Below are positions 36,301 to 48,050 of a stretch of DNA of 64,000 nucleotides, piece by piece (position 1 is the first letter of the stretch; every line of letters starts with the position of its first letter). The notes below the pieces were generated by a model. The model did no database searches. It saw only the letters and a program-made list of their open reading frames with translations, and had not been told where the DNA came from. The DNA is from Glandiceps talaboti (Eukaryota; Hemichordata; Enteropneusta; Spengelidae). The stretch spans positions 11,868,759 to 11,932,758 of the forward strand of contig NC_135559.1 of assembly GCF_964340395.1 (NCBI RefSeq), read 5' to 3'. Made by a program: the position numbers and the translations under genes.

Positions 36301-37560
36301 TCTAGAAGAACATTGGAGGAACATTACTCCCTCCCTGTGGATATTCAGTCACCATAATGGATATAATTCTTAATTAGTAAATTAATTATTAAAAACTGGA
36401 ATTTACTAATATTCAATTTTCAGCATTAGTAAATTTTACATAAGAATATAAAAGAAAATGTCAAATGTTGGCATATTTTTACAGAGTTTTGCTGTTTTAC
36501 TAATAAATAAAAAAAACCAGAGAAAACCCAGCAAATCTCTTGATTTATCACACTAAAGTGACCGGTGGTTTATGGAACCTTCCCATATATATCATTGCAT
36601 TTGGAGGATAGCCTTTTTGTGGAAAAAAAAACCCAACCTCTCCCCTACCCCTCCAAATAAAATAAAATAAATACAGGATCCACCATACTAATACATAATG
36701 ATTGTCCCCTTATAGTTTTAACAACAACCACACTCAATGATTACTTGACCCCATACTGCCCACACACATTGCACAAGTGGCTAAACGTCACACACAGGTA
36801 TGCAAAATATACAACATAAATTGTTCCATTACACATATTTATACCCCCAATCATACATATACTTCAAGTACAAAAACTTCACAAGTGCAAAAAACATACA
36901 TTTTTCTGAACACCAGTCGTTCAGGTGCAAACGTCCATGCCTTCACATCGAAAATGCCATGTTATGTTATTGTTCCGAGTATAGAATTGGAGCTCACAAT
37001 CTGGTGCAAATGATGGCAACAATGTTACATTTGTATGACGTAAAGGATCGCGAGGAAACAAAATTTAAACACGAGGAGGGTGAATGGAACAGACACGGTT
37101 ATTTCGTGTCCATTTCCATGGTGACCCCCATACGCGTTCCGAGACAGCGGGATCACATACAATCGGCTCTGTAAGACGAACGCATCAAGTTATACCTTAC
37201 CCAATCACATAGAAATTTAGTTTATTGTATTGGTATTACTATTTGGTATGTTTTTGTTTCGTGATAATTGAAAATATTGATGAAAAAGGCATTAATATTG
37301 TGTATTGTACGCTACTGATCACAGTGCGATCATTCTCGCGCCCATGCTATCAAATGTGCACGTTGAACTATACATACCATGTTTCGCAATTTCTGTCGTC
37401 TTATTTAACAATCTAGACAATTAAACATATTCATGGTCATTTTGACAGTAATTATGTAAGATAAATATACTCACCAAGATGAAAACAAATCCTAAAACGC
37501 TTAGTAAACGAGATGACGAGTTGGCGGCAGTCAACCAGAAGACACTTCTTATCTTGAGGG
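33311..37560 (-). CDS. acidic, SPLPP-motif protein (possible GPALPP1 neighbour of NUFIP1), partial
   Basis: Three minus-strand coding exons join in frame: 36019-36141 (KRPKHFPSDHDSSDGGDDED, then GRKDLEERKKQKLFKVSG), 33718-33963 (TRPLVPSWGKGSS, then two related modules, SPSPGCSRSMSPLPPSFGKE and PPTPGSSRSLSPLPPR), and 33311-33382 (DMDERLNDGFGQDQYPTDST). Borders are AACAG|GTAAAA, TTGCAG|CGAA, CAAG|GTATGG, TGACAG|GACT and AAAG|GTAAGT. A probable noncoding first exon ends at 37475 (CATCTTG|GTGAGT). The gene faces away from NUFIP1. In human, NUFIP1 and GPALPP1 are divergent neighbours, and the acidic stretch plus repeated LPP modules would fit a diverged GPALPP1. No canonical GPALPP motif was found, so the name is a hypothesis. 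The start and the C-terminal exons were not located. Confidence 0.6.
34051..34136. repeat. 86-bp near-perfect hairpin
   Basis: Left arm CTACAACTTTTGTTCAAATA then TTTTTGTTGGAGCAAATCC; right arm is its reverse complement with one or two changes; loop about TTGAT. It lies in an intron of the minus-strand gene, directly beside the 57-bp minisatellite. Confidence 0.9.
34215..34737. repeat. 57-bp minisatellite, 9 units
   Basis: Unit: ATTAGGAATGGATATATACG, GGATATGAACTGTAAGGGTT, AAAGTCCTCCATTCAAA. Units are almost identical, with a single A/G change in one unit. 57 is divisible by three, so a long artificial minus-strand frame with a 19-residue repeat appears. The array is intronic. Confidence 0.95.
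34957..35033. repeat. (AAT)n microsatellite
   Basis: AAT triplets with occasional AAC and GAT interruptions. Confidence 0.9.
35823..35985. repeat. ~160-bp imperfect palindrome
   Basis: Left arm ATAATCCCATG...CGTTAGTGTTACGTCATAAT...AGGATGGGC and right arm GCCCATCCTAATCGTAGAAT then TATGACGTAACACTAACTTG...CATGGGATTAT. The centre itself pairs (TATAAATTCTCG / CTCGAGTTTATA around CCTACGG). It is intronic in the minus-strand gene. Confidence 0.9.
36142..37470. other. intron of the minus-strand gene; unexplained open frames at 36800-37174
   Basis: A 124-codon plus-strand frame (36800-37174) sits in locally more GC-rich sequence. It has no recognised domain and no splice support, and the opposite strand is also partly open. 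It could be a decayed element. Confidence 0.3.
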
Positions 37561-38263
37561 CGTGCTATACATTCGCATCGTAACAATCACGTGATCACCC
37601 TGTCGACAGCGCAGGTTTATAGCTCCATGATATGGTTGAGCTGACGGTGGCATTCGGCAAGTTAAAACGATTGTTTTAGTCGTTATTCTTGTGAAATAAA
37701 GCCTCATTGATGCTTCCCAACTACGGCAAGTATTGAAAAATGACAACACAACGCATTTTATATGCTTTCAATTATCAACGTCATGCATGTGCCGACGTCG
37801 GGAAAACGTTGACACACCGACCCAATATTCACACATTCATATCGTGACAATCACGTGAGCACCAAGTCGCAGGGTATGTTGCATGGTTGAGCCAACGTTG
37901 GCCCGAAGGTGGCATTCGGCAAGTTAACACGGTTGTTTTAGTCGTTATTCTTGTGAAATAAAGCCTCACTGGTGCTTCCCAACTACGGCAAGTATTGAAA
38001 AATGACAACACAACACATTTTATATGCTTTCAATTATCAACGTCATGCATGTGCCGACCTTCTGCCGACGTCGGGAAAACGTTGACACACCGACCCAATT
38101 TTGCCGACGTCGGGCCGTCAGTGTGGTGTTATCTGGGAAGTGACTCGCAGTGACGCCTACCGCCACCCGACTGCCCGACCGCCACCATGTACTGCGCCAC
38201 CAACGACACCTCACAACATTAAATATTGACCTCTGACCCCAAACCACATGTTCGACCAACAGT
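37475..38263. promoter_or_regulatory. CpG-rich candidate bidirectional promoter
   Basis: This interval separates the NUFIP1 ATG at 38264 from the first-exon donor of the divergent gene at 37475. CpG dinucleotides are clearly denser than in the surrounding AT-rich DNA, especially at 37785-37860 and 38035-38200. E-box CACGTG occurs at 37587-37592 and 37851-37856. No TATA box is obvious. Promoter function is inferred from position and composition. Confidence 0.5.
37560..38120. repeat. promoter-region tandem duplication, ~270-bp unit, two copies
   Basis: Copy 1 about 37585-37845 and copy 2 about 37850-38105 share CAATCACGTGA.CACC, GTGGCATTCGGCAAGTTAA, TGTTTTAGTCGTTATTCTTG, TTCCCAACTACGGCAAGTAT, and GCCGACGTCGGGAAAACGTT then GACACACCGACCCAAT. 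Palindromic CCGACGTCGG blocks recur within it. It lies exactly between the two divergent genes. Confidence 0.85.
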
Positions 38264-41200
38264 ATGGCATACGTATTTCCACCACCCAGCTTTGATTCCC
38301 GAAGTCAGACGGACAGTCCTTCACCGGGACCACCAAGATTCTCGACAGGGGCACAGAGACCACGGACTCCTCACCCACCTTTTAACCAGGGTGGTTCTTT
38401 CCACAGTCACCAGCGAGCATCGCCAAAATTTCACCAACGATTTCCGTCACCGTCACAATCGCATCATCCACAGCATGGGAGAGTTTTTCCCCCACACGGA
38501 CCTAATTTCAGACAGCAAGGCCCGTACACACATCATCCACAGAGTTCACACCAACACCAAGGACCTCCAGGAGGAACGATAAGACCTCTGTTACCAGAAC
38601 AAGAGCGTATTTTCCCAGGACATGGTCATGGTCGACAGCAGTGGAAAGGTGCCGGGGGTCAGCATCAGAAGTTTGTCGATAGGAACAGACAAGTTGAGGT
38701 ACAGAATGTATTTATTTAATCTCAGACACATACATTATCCAATATTTGGTGATGCTCATTGGTGTAGAACAATGTCTACATATTGCAGACGATCTGAAAA
38801 TCTGGTTTACTTTAAGGCAGTTTCAAGGCACTGCGACCACAGTGCCTTGAATGCAAATTGTGTTACTCACTGTAATTATTGTCCAATCTAGCCGCTGTTT
38901 TGACATTCCTGATACTGTAGGTCAATGTAATGGGTCAGTATGTTCTGTAGTGCTCTAGACTAGCACCAGACCCATCTTCTGTTACTCTTCGATGTTGTCA
39001 TTCATTTTAAGTTTCTAAGGAAAATATTGTCCAACTTTAACCCCCCCCCCCTGCCAGTTGTTAGTTATTGTTATTTTTTATTCAGACATGTTATTGCAAT
39101 GATTTATCCACAGAAAAAGAAGAAACCCAAAAAAGAGAAGATACTGCCATTTTATTGTGAAAGTTGTGAAAGAGGTTTTAAAACTCAGGAGAAATTAAAT
39201 GAACATAATCAAGAACATGTCAAGGTAAGCTTGAGGTGTAGATTGTAGATCATGATTGACCTAGCCATGTTTTTGTTGAATTTGATAGATGTAGCAAGGA
39301 CACTTGGTCAAATTATATATTCCATGCACGTTGTGAAGTTTGGTAATACTTTGAACAGCTATCGGTATTTTGAGTATTGGCAGATAATTGTTGTCAGTTC
39401 AGTATGCTGATAAATTTTTCATGTGTGGTTGTCATGTGCGCGTATGCATGATGTGTCAATGTGTGTTAGCAAGTGTTTCAATATTCTGTTCAGATATGCA
39501 TAGTTTCGTCAGTCAGTGCTGCTTTGGCGTAAAGTTAAAACTGAATTCTATCAACCTACCAAGTCTGTTGTCTTATATTTCGCTAAAACTACATGTACAT
39601 GTATGTACATCATGTGACAGGCAAACTTGGTAGCTTGCAAGAATTCAGTTGTAACTTCATGCTGGTGCTGCATTGATGTAACTGTGCATGGTCTGAACTG
39701 GGTATAAAGAGTACTAGTACTGAAAGGCATTTGTGTTCAATTGACAGTGTAAAGGCAAGGACTGCAAGTTTGAAGCACATTGGAAAGTTGTTAGAATCCA
39801 TTACCAAAACCAACATGGACCGGGAAGTAAGAAAATTGGCAGACTGGAAACACCGGAAGAAATATCAAAATGGAGAGAAGCAAGGAAAAGGTAAATGGTC
39901 TTTGATATTTCTGGTATGGTATTAAAAAGTTAAACGTCTGTCACAAAGACCAAATAACACAATGTAAATGGCAACTTCCAATCCCTGTTACTACTGTATT
40001 GGAGCAGAAGGAAGTGAAGCTGATGTGCCTTTAGAAACCTACATTGTTCACTTATCAAACTGATTGACACTCTTATTTACCCACAGAGTGGTAAAAAACT
40101 CTGATTGGGGCTCAAACTGTGGTTGCAGTGGTGAGAAACAAGTGGTTTAACCACTTAGTTACCGCTAACCTGATATTGTCTTATAATGGAAGGATTCTTA
40201 AACTGCACACTACATAAGCATTATTTAATACGAAAACATTCAGTAGTAAAACCACGAACACTGTACACTAGTACACATATATACACTGGTACCTAGTCTG
40301 AATGTCAACTGTGAGTGAAGGTATAACGATAGTGTATATGAACTAGACTAACCGTTTTGTGATATTTCAAGAAGGAAAATGGGAGAAAAAAGTCTGGTTA
40401 CAAATACAAATTTCTGTCCACCACAGATTTTCAATGAACTATTGGGTACACCCTATGTCTTCAAACCGTTCCACCTATCCTGAGGATTGTGACTATGTAT
40501 GTGGGAGGATACTAACATGCATTGCCACCAGCTTTGAAGTGTGTGTTCATCGCTTGTGAATTTCTCTTTTATATTTTATATTTTGCATAGACTCTACCCA
40601 ACTATTGCAAACATGGCAAAGAAGAGAGAAGAAGGAATACGCAGACAGCAAAGTGGACAAGTGCTCAAGACGAAAACATTTGGGTAAAGTTATAATGATT
40701 GGGGAAATGTTTTACAGGTTATGTACATGTACAGTTTTTTGGCAAACGCTCCCTGTTTTAGCTGTAAATGTATATGTTATGTACAGTCTTCTGGTGAACT
40801 CTCCTCGTTTTAGCTGTAAAAGTATATGTTATGTACAGTCTTCTGGTGAACTCTCCTCGTTTTAGCTGTAAATGTATATGTTATGTACAGTCTTCTGGTG
40901 ATCTCTCCCTGTTTTAGCTGTAAAAGTATAAGTTATGCACAGTTTTCTGGCAAGCTCTCCCTTTTAAGTTTTTTAGCTGTAAAAATTAGTCTAGAACAAA
41001 CAAAGGATCCTATCTAGTTGTTATTACTCTGCTGGCAAGAGAACAGTAAAGTGAGAACCTGGGATTGAAATAATTGTTATTTGAAATCAAAGTGTTATAT
41101 GTGAAGATTACTATAACTTCATATTAAGATCAAACATTAAGTTTTTATTTGTTAATTAGATTTTTTTTACAAACAACGTTTGCAGGAAAATGGGGAGATC

Positions 41201-44200
41201 CAATAGGGGCGGAAACCAACAAGGAGAGAGATTTCAAGGAGGAAATGTCAGAGGAAGACAAAATAAAAGATTCCATCCCAAAGATAGTACAGACATCTCA
41301 GGAGAGAGCACCACCAGTCCTAAGAAAGCTAGACTTGACATGCAGGATAACAACAAGGATCATGTGACCAAATCACATAACCTGACCTCTGACCCCATGT
41401 CTTATATTTTAGAGGATGGAGGTAAGAAAAGTGCTCTTTTCCCTGTTTTTAAAGTAATTTCTATAATTTTTGTTTTACAATATTTGAGTCCAAAATATGC
41501 TTTATGTGCGGATTTAATACTTACAGGCCGAGATCTTGGTTGCCATCTTCAGTTCAGCTTCTTATTTCGGCTGCAATAGAAGCTAGTTAACTGGAAACAG
41601 AATACTGTAAACCTAGATATTTTCATGACTAGAAAATTTAGCGATTTTACATTGTGTTCATGTACAAGAAGGCATTTTAGTCGCTACTTATTTTTACTAA
41701 TTACCAGACTGGTACATTGTGTTCATGTACAAGAAGGCATTTTAGTCGCTTACTTATTTTTACTAATTACCAGACTGGTACATTGTGTTCATGTACAAGA
41801 AGGCATTTTAGTCGCTTACTTATTTTTACTAATTACCAGACTGGTAGATTGTGTTCATGTACAAGAAGGCATTTTAGTCGCTACTTATTTTTACTAATTA
41901 CCAGACTGACTGGTAGATTGTGTTCATGTACAAGAAGGCATTTTAGTCACTACTTATTTTTACTAATTACCAGACTGGTACATTGCATTCATGTACAAGA
42001 AGGCATTTTAGTCGCTACTTATTTTTACTAATTACCAGACTGGTAGATTGTGTTCATGTACAAGAAGGCATTTTAGTCGCTACTTATTTTTACTAATTAC
42101 CAGACTGGTACATTGTGTTCAAGTGCAAGAAGGCATTTTAGTCGCTACTTATTTTTACTAATTACCAGACTGGTAGATTGTGTTCATGTACAAGAAGGCA
42201 TTTTAGTCGCTACTTATTTTTACTAATTACCAGACTGGTAGATTGTGTTCATGTACAAGAAGGCATTTTAGTCGCTTACTTATTTTTACTAATTACCAGA
42301 CTGGTACATTGCATTCATGTACAAGAAGGCATTTTAGTCGCTACTTATTTTTACTAATTACCAGACTGGTAGATTGTGTTCATGTACAAGAAGGCATTTT
42401 AGTCGCTACTTATTTTTACTAATTACCAGATTGGTACATTGTGTTCAAGTGCAAGAAGGCATTTTAGTCGCTACTTATTTTTACTAATTACCAGACTGGT
42501 AGATTGTGTTCATGTACAAGAAGGCATTTTAGTCGCTACTTATTTTTACTAATTACCAGACTGGTAGATTGTGTTCATGTGCAAGAAGGCATTTTAGTCG
42601 CTACTTATTTTTACTAATTACCAGACTGGTAGATTGTGTTCATGTGCAAGAAGGCATTTTAGTCACTACTTATTTTTACTAATTACCAGACTGGTAGATT
42701 GTGTTCATGTACAAGAAGGCATTTTAGTCGCTACTTATTTTTACTAATTACCAGACTGGTACATTGTGTTCATGTACAAGAAGGCATTTTAGTCACTACT
42801 TATTTTTACTAATTACCAGACTGGTAGATTGTGTTCATGTACAAGAAGGCATTTTAGTCGCTACTTATTTTTACTAATTACATTGCGTTCATGTACAAGA
42901 AGGCATTTTAGTCGCTACTTATTTTTACTAATTACCAGACTGGTACATTGCGTTCATGTACAAGAAGGCATTTTAGTCGCTACTTATTTTTACTAATTAC
43001 CAGACTGGTACATTGTGTTCATGTACAAGAAGGCATTTTAGTCGCTACTTATTTTTACTAATTACCAGACTGGTACATTGTGTTCATGTACAAGAAGGCA
43101 TTTTAGTCACTACTTATTTTTGCGTTTCTTGTTTTCCAGTGAAATAAGCAAAAATAAGTCTTTAATGAAAATATCCAGGTTTACGATATCATCTGGCCTG
43201 AAAAAATTGTACTAATACATAATGTCTTTCTACTTTTTATCGTTTGGCTCAACAAAAATCTTGATGATTGCTATATTTTATTGTATGGTTTGATATAAAT
43301 CCATTGCAACATTTTATCACCTGGCTCAACAAAAATTGCTACATTTATTTAATCTCCGTTGTTATATTTTGCTGTTCACAGAGTCTCCTGATGAAGTGTC
43401 TAACAAAGTGTCTCCAAGTCAAAGCACAAGTGATAAAGTAAAGAAAAGAAGTTCAAGTGCACTAGGAGCCCTAGCAGCAAACTACGGCAGTGATTCAGAC
43501 CAAAGTGAAGAAGAGAATCAAGATGAAAATAAACCAAGTAAGTTTATCACATATTCATCTATTATGCAAATCTTTAGGACCAACATTCACATTTGTTAGA
43601 ATATTTTGTGAAAAAACAACATCTACTTCAGTGTTCTCCCAACATAGATTGCAAGGATGTTGGCTAATTTGCATATTAATTTACATATAAATAACATGGT
43701 AATTTGCATATTGGTTTGCATAGTGATCATATAATATGCGTGTCTTCAACATTGGAACAAACTCTGACATGTTTATTTTAACACTGGGATATTAGAATCA
43801 GCCATTTCTTGTCTTTGTTTTTAGTGCCTTCTCCTCCTAAAGAAAGACAAAATGAAGGCAAACCAGGAACATCTCAGCAGCTGGGAAGACAAGGATGGAA
43901 AAATAAAAGACAACGAGGAAGAAACAAGAAGAGGGGAGGCAATAGACAAAATGACAATGGAAAGGAACAAGTTAACAGACAAGTTATAAATGGAAGGAAA
44001 ACAAAACAAACATTATTAGAAATGGTAAGTATTGGTGTCACTTATGTACCAGAGATTACTTGCATGGGTGCATGTATTGATATTTGTATAGCAGTGTAAT
44101 ATAGAAAACATGACTGCATACCTGTATGCAAATGTATGCAAATGAATGTGCACGTGTTCCATGATGTGTACGAAATGTATTCTTTGCTGTAATGATGTTG

Positions 44201-44743
44201 ATCTGTTGGGGCGCTATTATGATGTTGATCTGTTGGGGGCGCTATTATAATGTTGATCTGTTTGGGGTGCGTATTATGATGTTTATCTGTTGGGGGCGTG
44301 TATTATGATGTTGATCTGTCGGGGTGCGTATTGATCTGTTGAGGGCGCTATTTCATGGCATATTATTTTTGATCTGTTTTTAGCTCCTTGCTCCAGAGAT
44401 AAGGCATGAAAGGAATGTGATACTACAATGTGTAAGATATCTCAGAAGAAATAATTTTTTCAATGTCGCAAACAAATCTACAAAACTGACGTCAAACTCT
44501 ATGAAAACTGACAGAATAATGGACGAACAAAACATGAACGGAATAAAGAAAACAACAAACATTGATGACACTGATGATACTGTGAATGAAGAAATGACTA
44601 GAGATGCTGTCTGTAATGCAAACAATGATGAGAAAACTGAGATGTTCACATCAATGGAGGCTAAAACTGCGTGTATAGAAATAGATAATGTTGATGGCAA
44701 TGCCACAATAACATCTCTCAGTCAACAGATAAAAGAAAGGTGA
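38264..44743 (+). CDS. NUFIP1: NUFIP1, FMR1-interacting protein 1 / box C/D snoRNP assembly factor
   Basis: Eight coding exons: 38264-38698, 39114-39224, 39748-39890, 40591-40683, 41186-41421, 43382-43537, 43825-44024 and 44384-44743. They sum to 1734 bases, so 577 residues plus stop, with every junction in phase. The N-terminus is Pro/His/Gln-rich. Then come a KKKKPKKEK basic patch, a C2H2 finger (C160, C163, H176, H180), a second Cys/His module (C183, C188, H200, H205), and the conserved PEEISKWREARKRLYPTIAN segment that in NUFIP/Rsa1 proteins forms the snoRNP-binding PEP region. The C-terminal LLAPEIRHERNVILQCVRYL matches the human segment that binds ZNHIT3. NUFIP1 bridges the R2TP/HSP90 system to assembling box C/D snoRNPs, in the nucleus. 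Oddity: about 95 Asn/Thr/Asp-rich residues follow the ZNHIT3-binding part, making it longer than the human protein. The ATG was chosen because the frame upstream leads into CpG-rich promoter DNA and all exons join from it. Confidence 0.93.
40715..40985. repeat. ~54-bp tandem repeat, about 5 units, in NUFIP1 intron 4
   Basis: Unit TATGTACAGTCTTCTGGTGA...CTCTCC.CGTTTTAGCTGTAAA.GTATATGT, with increasing divergence toward both ends. Confidence 0.9.
41603..43187. mobile_element. MITE with internal 64-bp minisatellite (~23 units), NUFIP1 intron 5
   Basis: Ends are inverted: TACTGTAAACCTAGATATTT on the left and AAATATCCAGGTTTACGATA on the right. Between them, from about 41650 to 43110, run some 23 units of ATTGTGTTCATGTACAAGAA, GGCATTTTAGTCGCTACTTA, TTTTTACTAATTACCAGACT, GGTA. 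A single-unit copy of the same element lies at 47861-48050, showing that the array expanded inside a transposon. Confidence 0.88.
44190..44360. repeat. ~32-bp tandem repeat, 5-6 units, NUFIP1 intron 7
   Basis: GATGTTGATCTGTTGGGGGC followed by GCTATTAT, with unit-length variation. It ends 25 bp before the last exon's acceptor, so it approaches the branch-point and polypyrimidine region. Confidence 0.9.
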
Positions 44744-44777
44744 TTGGATCAGATCAAAAATGTACTTAATTCTGGAA

Positions 44778-44783
44778 AATAAA
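44778..44783 (+). terminator. candidate polyadenylation signal of NUFIP1
   Basis: AATAAA lies 35 bases after the NUFIP1 stop codon. No other canonical signal is as close, so a very short 3' UTR is likely. Confidence 0.55.
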
Positions 44784-44884
44784 TCTGGAATTATTTCTAT
44801 TTACCTTTAATTTCTAATGAGTCAATACATATTTACATGTATGAGTGTGATAGTGAAAATCTGTCTTTGTCCCTGTAAAGGGCT

Positions 44885-45235
44885 GAGTTTGTTTTCGCCT
44901 TCAGTTTTCTAAGATAAACACAAACTAAAACTATTGTCACAACATGTTGATACAATAGTGATAAGCTATTGAATGGATGTTGGTTTAATTATAGTCTTAG
45001 TAGGGAGGCGTCTCTGAAAACTAGTTTATTTAGAGGTTCTTGAACTTGCAGTAGAACAATGTTTCCCTTAACTTAATCACAGGGTGATTAGAATCGCACA
45101 ACAGAGGAACCGCTGTCACCCACTTGTGTAATCTACCACATTGAAGAACGATAGATTTAGTTTGCGTCTATCTAAGTTAACAAACCAAAGACTGGATTCG
45201 ATTACCAGTGTCGTATATGTAAAAAGTACTGGTAA
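44885..45235 (-). mobile_element. TIR element copy, CTTCGGTTTTCTAAGATAG family
   Basis: Contains CCTTCAGTTTTCTAAGATAA at one end and, inverted, AGTTTGCGTCTATCTAAGTT at the other. Inside is GAATCGCACAACAGAGGAAC, whose reverse complement is near 55405-55435. Related copies: 55311-55640 and 59172-59690. Confidence 0.75.
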
Positions 45236-45431
45236 GGCAAATAAGAAAATGTTTGTTTCCAAAATTTACTTTTAACTTTAAAAAAAATTTGACCCCAAGA
45301 TATAAACATACTCGTGGTCACAAAACTTCCGTGAGAGTTTGATGAGGTGTAAAAGAAGTAAATGAAGACAATTATAAGTTAAGTAGACAAACACGTTATG
45401 CAGACTGTACTGTTATAGTCTAAAAAGCCCT

Positions 45432-45432
<1 letters not shown>

Positions 45433-45471
<39 letters not shown>
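45433..45471. repeat. (CT)n microsatellite
   Basis: Pure CT tract of about 39 bp. Confidence 0.95.
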
Positions 45472-45475
<4 letters not shown>

Positions 45476-46385
45476 ATGTTTTTTTTTTTAAAAAGTGACA
45501 AAGGCATGAAAATATACATGGAAATAATAGTAACTTGGAACCATTTTACAAAATGTTTAGGGTCGGAGGCTTAAAGTAGGGTCGGTTGGTTATCGGAAAC
45601 ACTATTTTTGTTTGTTTGGCCTAATGTAAGCAATCTACTGACTGAAACTGAAGCAAACCTAATCATCAGCAGAATTCAAATAATATCAGTTTATAATAGT
45701 GTGTGCCTCTGTAAGAAATGAATGAGATAAATTTAACCAATTTTTTTTCAGTGGTTCGTAAATGCTACACGTCAGAATTTCAAATCATGATTTTATTGTG
45801 GCATTATTTGATGGATGTGTTAGATTTTTTCCCCCAAGTGTGTAGTGGTTTTGATGTCTTCCATTTCAATAAGATATGAAATTTGCGGCTGACTGTCAAA
45901 TGTTGACTTACTACACACTTCAATGATGTTGTAGTTAATAAGGGCCTGTAAACTGGTAACAACACTATTTTATCTGTATACAAACGTTTTCATTGATTTC
46001 ATGAAAGTACAAGTCACTGCCTTGTTGCAAAATCTCATAAAATCTGATCAACCTGTGCGAAGCTATGCACAAGTGTGATTTCTAGGCAAATGAAAGCAAT
46101 AGGAAAATGTCTTCCTGCAACACTGCCCTCATACCAAAGACTGGTGTGTTACTTTGTTTTTATAATATTTTAATATCCACAGGTGCACGGTGGCACTATA
46201 CCTTTTCATTTATGTATTTGTAATAAATTATGATACACAATGCCTTCAGATGTTTGATTCGAATGTGTGCAGAAAGACAGGAAAATATTGACCGTAAGAG
46301 TTATAGCTTTAATATATGTTAAATAATTATTGGAAAAGGTGATTTTAGTTATTAGGGACTACAGTTTATTGCCTTTGAACACCTG
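45472..46385. other. no gene seen
   Basis: AT-rich intergenic sequence. Confidence 0.6.
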
Positions 46386-46755
46386 CATACATACATACAT
46401 AGATACATACATACATAGATACATACATAGATACATAGATACATACATACATACATACATGCACACATACATACATGCATACATATATACATACATGCAT
46501 GATGCATGCATATATACATACATACATACATACATGCACACATACATATATACACACATACATACGTATACATGCATACATACATACACACACATACATA
46601 CATACATGTATGATGCATGCATATATATATATACATACATACATGCACACATACATACATACATACATATATACAGACATACATACTTATACATACATAC
46701 ACACACATACATATATACGTACGTACGTACGTACGTACGTACATACATACATTCA
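46386..46755. repeat. (CATA)n compound microsatellite, ~370 bp
   Basis: Long TACA array with GATA, GCACA, ATGCATGATGCATG and ACGT variants. The ATGCATGATGCATG interruptions recur about 110 bp apart. Confidence 0.95.
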
Positions 46756-47860
46756 CACACATCTAGACAAGGAAAACTGGATGTTCTCGATAAGATTGAA
46801 CTTGGCTGGACTTCTGACAATACACCCATACATACATGTACAAATAGTGACATCTTGATTCAGTCATCTTGTCTACTCATTTAATATTCATTTATATGCA
46901 TAGATATATCTGTATGCGTGTCTCAGCCTCAGGTTGATGAATAATAATAATTCATACATGAAATCAAGACCATTATATCTTCACCATATTCACAATATCA
47001 TTACAAACCAAGTTTTAATATATGCATGGCAAAAGATGAGAGAACAGGCTTTGATTTATGACAGGTACGCACTAGTAAATAACATAACATATAAATCAAA
47101 GTAAAATAATATGTCTGACATAGTTCTCCAGAATTTTTGTTGTGTTTCAAGGGGCTGGATTATGGTGCAATATTTCATTATTCACCATAAACTATGCAGA
47201 ATTAAAGAAAGAGCTGGGACACTATTTCTGGCACCAAGTTCTACTTTTTAGATCAACTCTTAGAAAATAGAGAAGACAGTCTACAGAAAAAACCTTACTT
47301 TGCAACTTTACCTTGTTTGTAACTCCACACTGATTACCTAGTGGAAAACATGAGGCCGTTCAGTATTCAATTTTTTTAATTACATTTAAAAGTATTCTGG
47401 TGATCAGATACATACAATGATATGACTGCCTTGCATTGTGCACTATATATTACCGACAATGACTAGGATTCTTACCAACGACTTGCATTGCATAAACGTT
47501 ACAGACACAGAGACATTACTTGTAACATAATTGCATCCCAAATTGTAAATAATAGTACAGTTTAGCCAGAGACTTGGATATCCACACTACTCAACATCTG
47601 TTCTGGTGAAGGATATTGTCAAACAAGATAACTAAGTCTCTGGGGCTAAGTGTAGTCATGGTGGTATTACTATGTACAATTTGAAAATATCGTTTTTATG
47701 ATGACTTCCATCATGACATAACGAACGAGTTAAATTTTTTTCTTCTCCACATGAGGAAGCAAACTGCTGACATGATTTGAAATAACACACAGCCGACTTT
47801 CTGCTATATAACTATAATTACAAACACTGATTACATACAATGTATATCTGGGGGCTATGA
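46756..47860. other. no gene seen
   Basis: AT-rich intergenic sequence. Confidence 0.6.
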
Positions 47861-48050
47861 TACTGTAAACCTGGAAAGTTTTGCTTAATTCACTGGGAAA
47901 GGATATGCATAAATAAGTAGTGACTAAACTGCCTTGTACATGACCACAATGTACCAGTCTGGTAATTAGTAAAAATTAGTCTTTGAGAACTAGCTGAAGA
48001 CTGTAAAATCGCAAAATTTTCTAGTCATGAAAATATCTAGGGTTACAGTA
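47861..48050 (-). mobile_element. solo (unexpanded) copy of the MITE at 41603-43187
   Basis: 190 bp bounded by TACTGTAAACCTGGAAAG and CTAGGGTTACAGTA. It contains one reverse-complement 64-bp unit (TAGTGACTAAACTGCCTTGT, then ACCAGTCTGGTAATTAGTAA). Confidence 0.85.

Noticed and set aside
36800-37174. Plus-strand 124-codon gene within the divergent gene's intron
   Set aside because: No domain, no splice or promoter signal, and competing open frame on the other strand.
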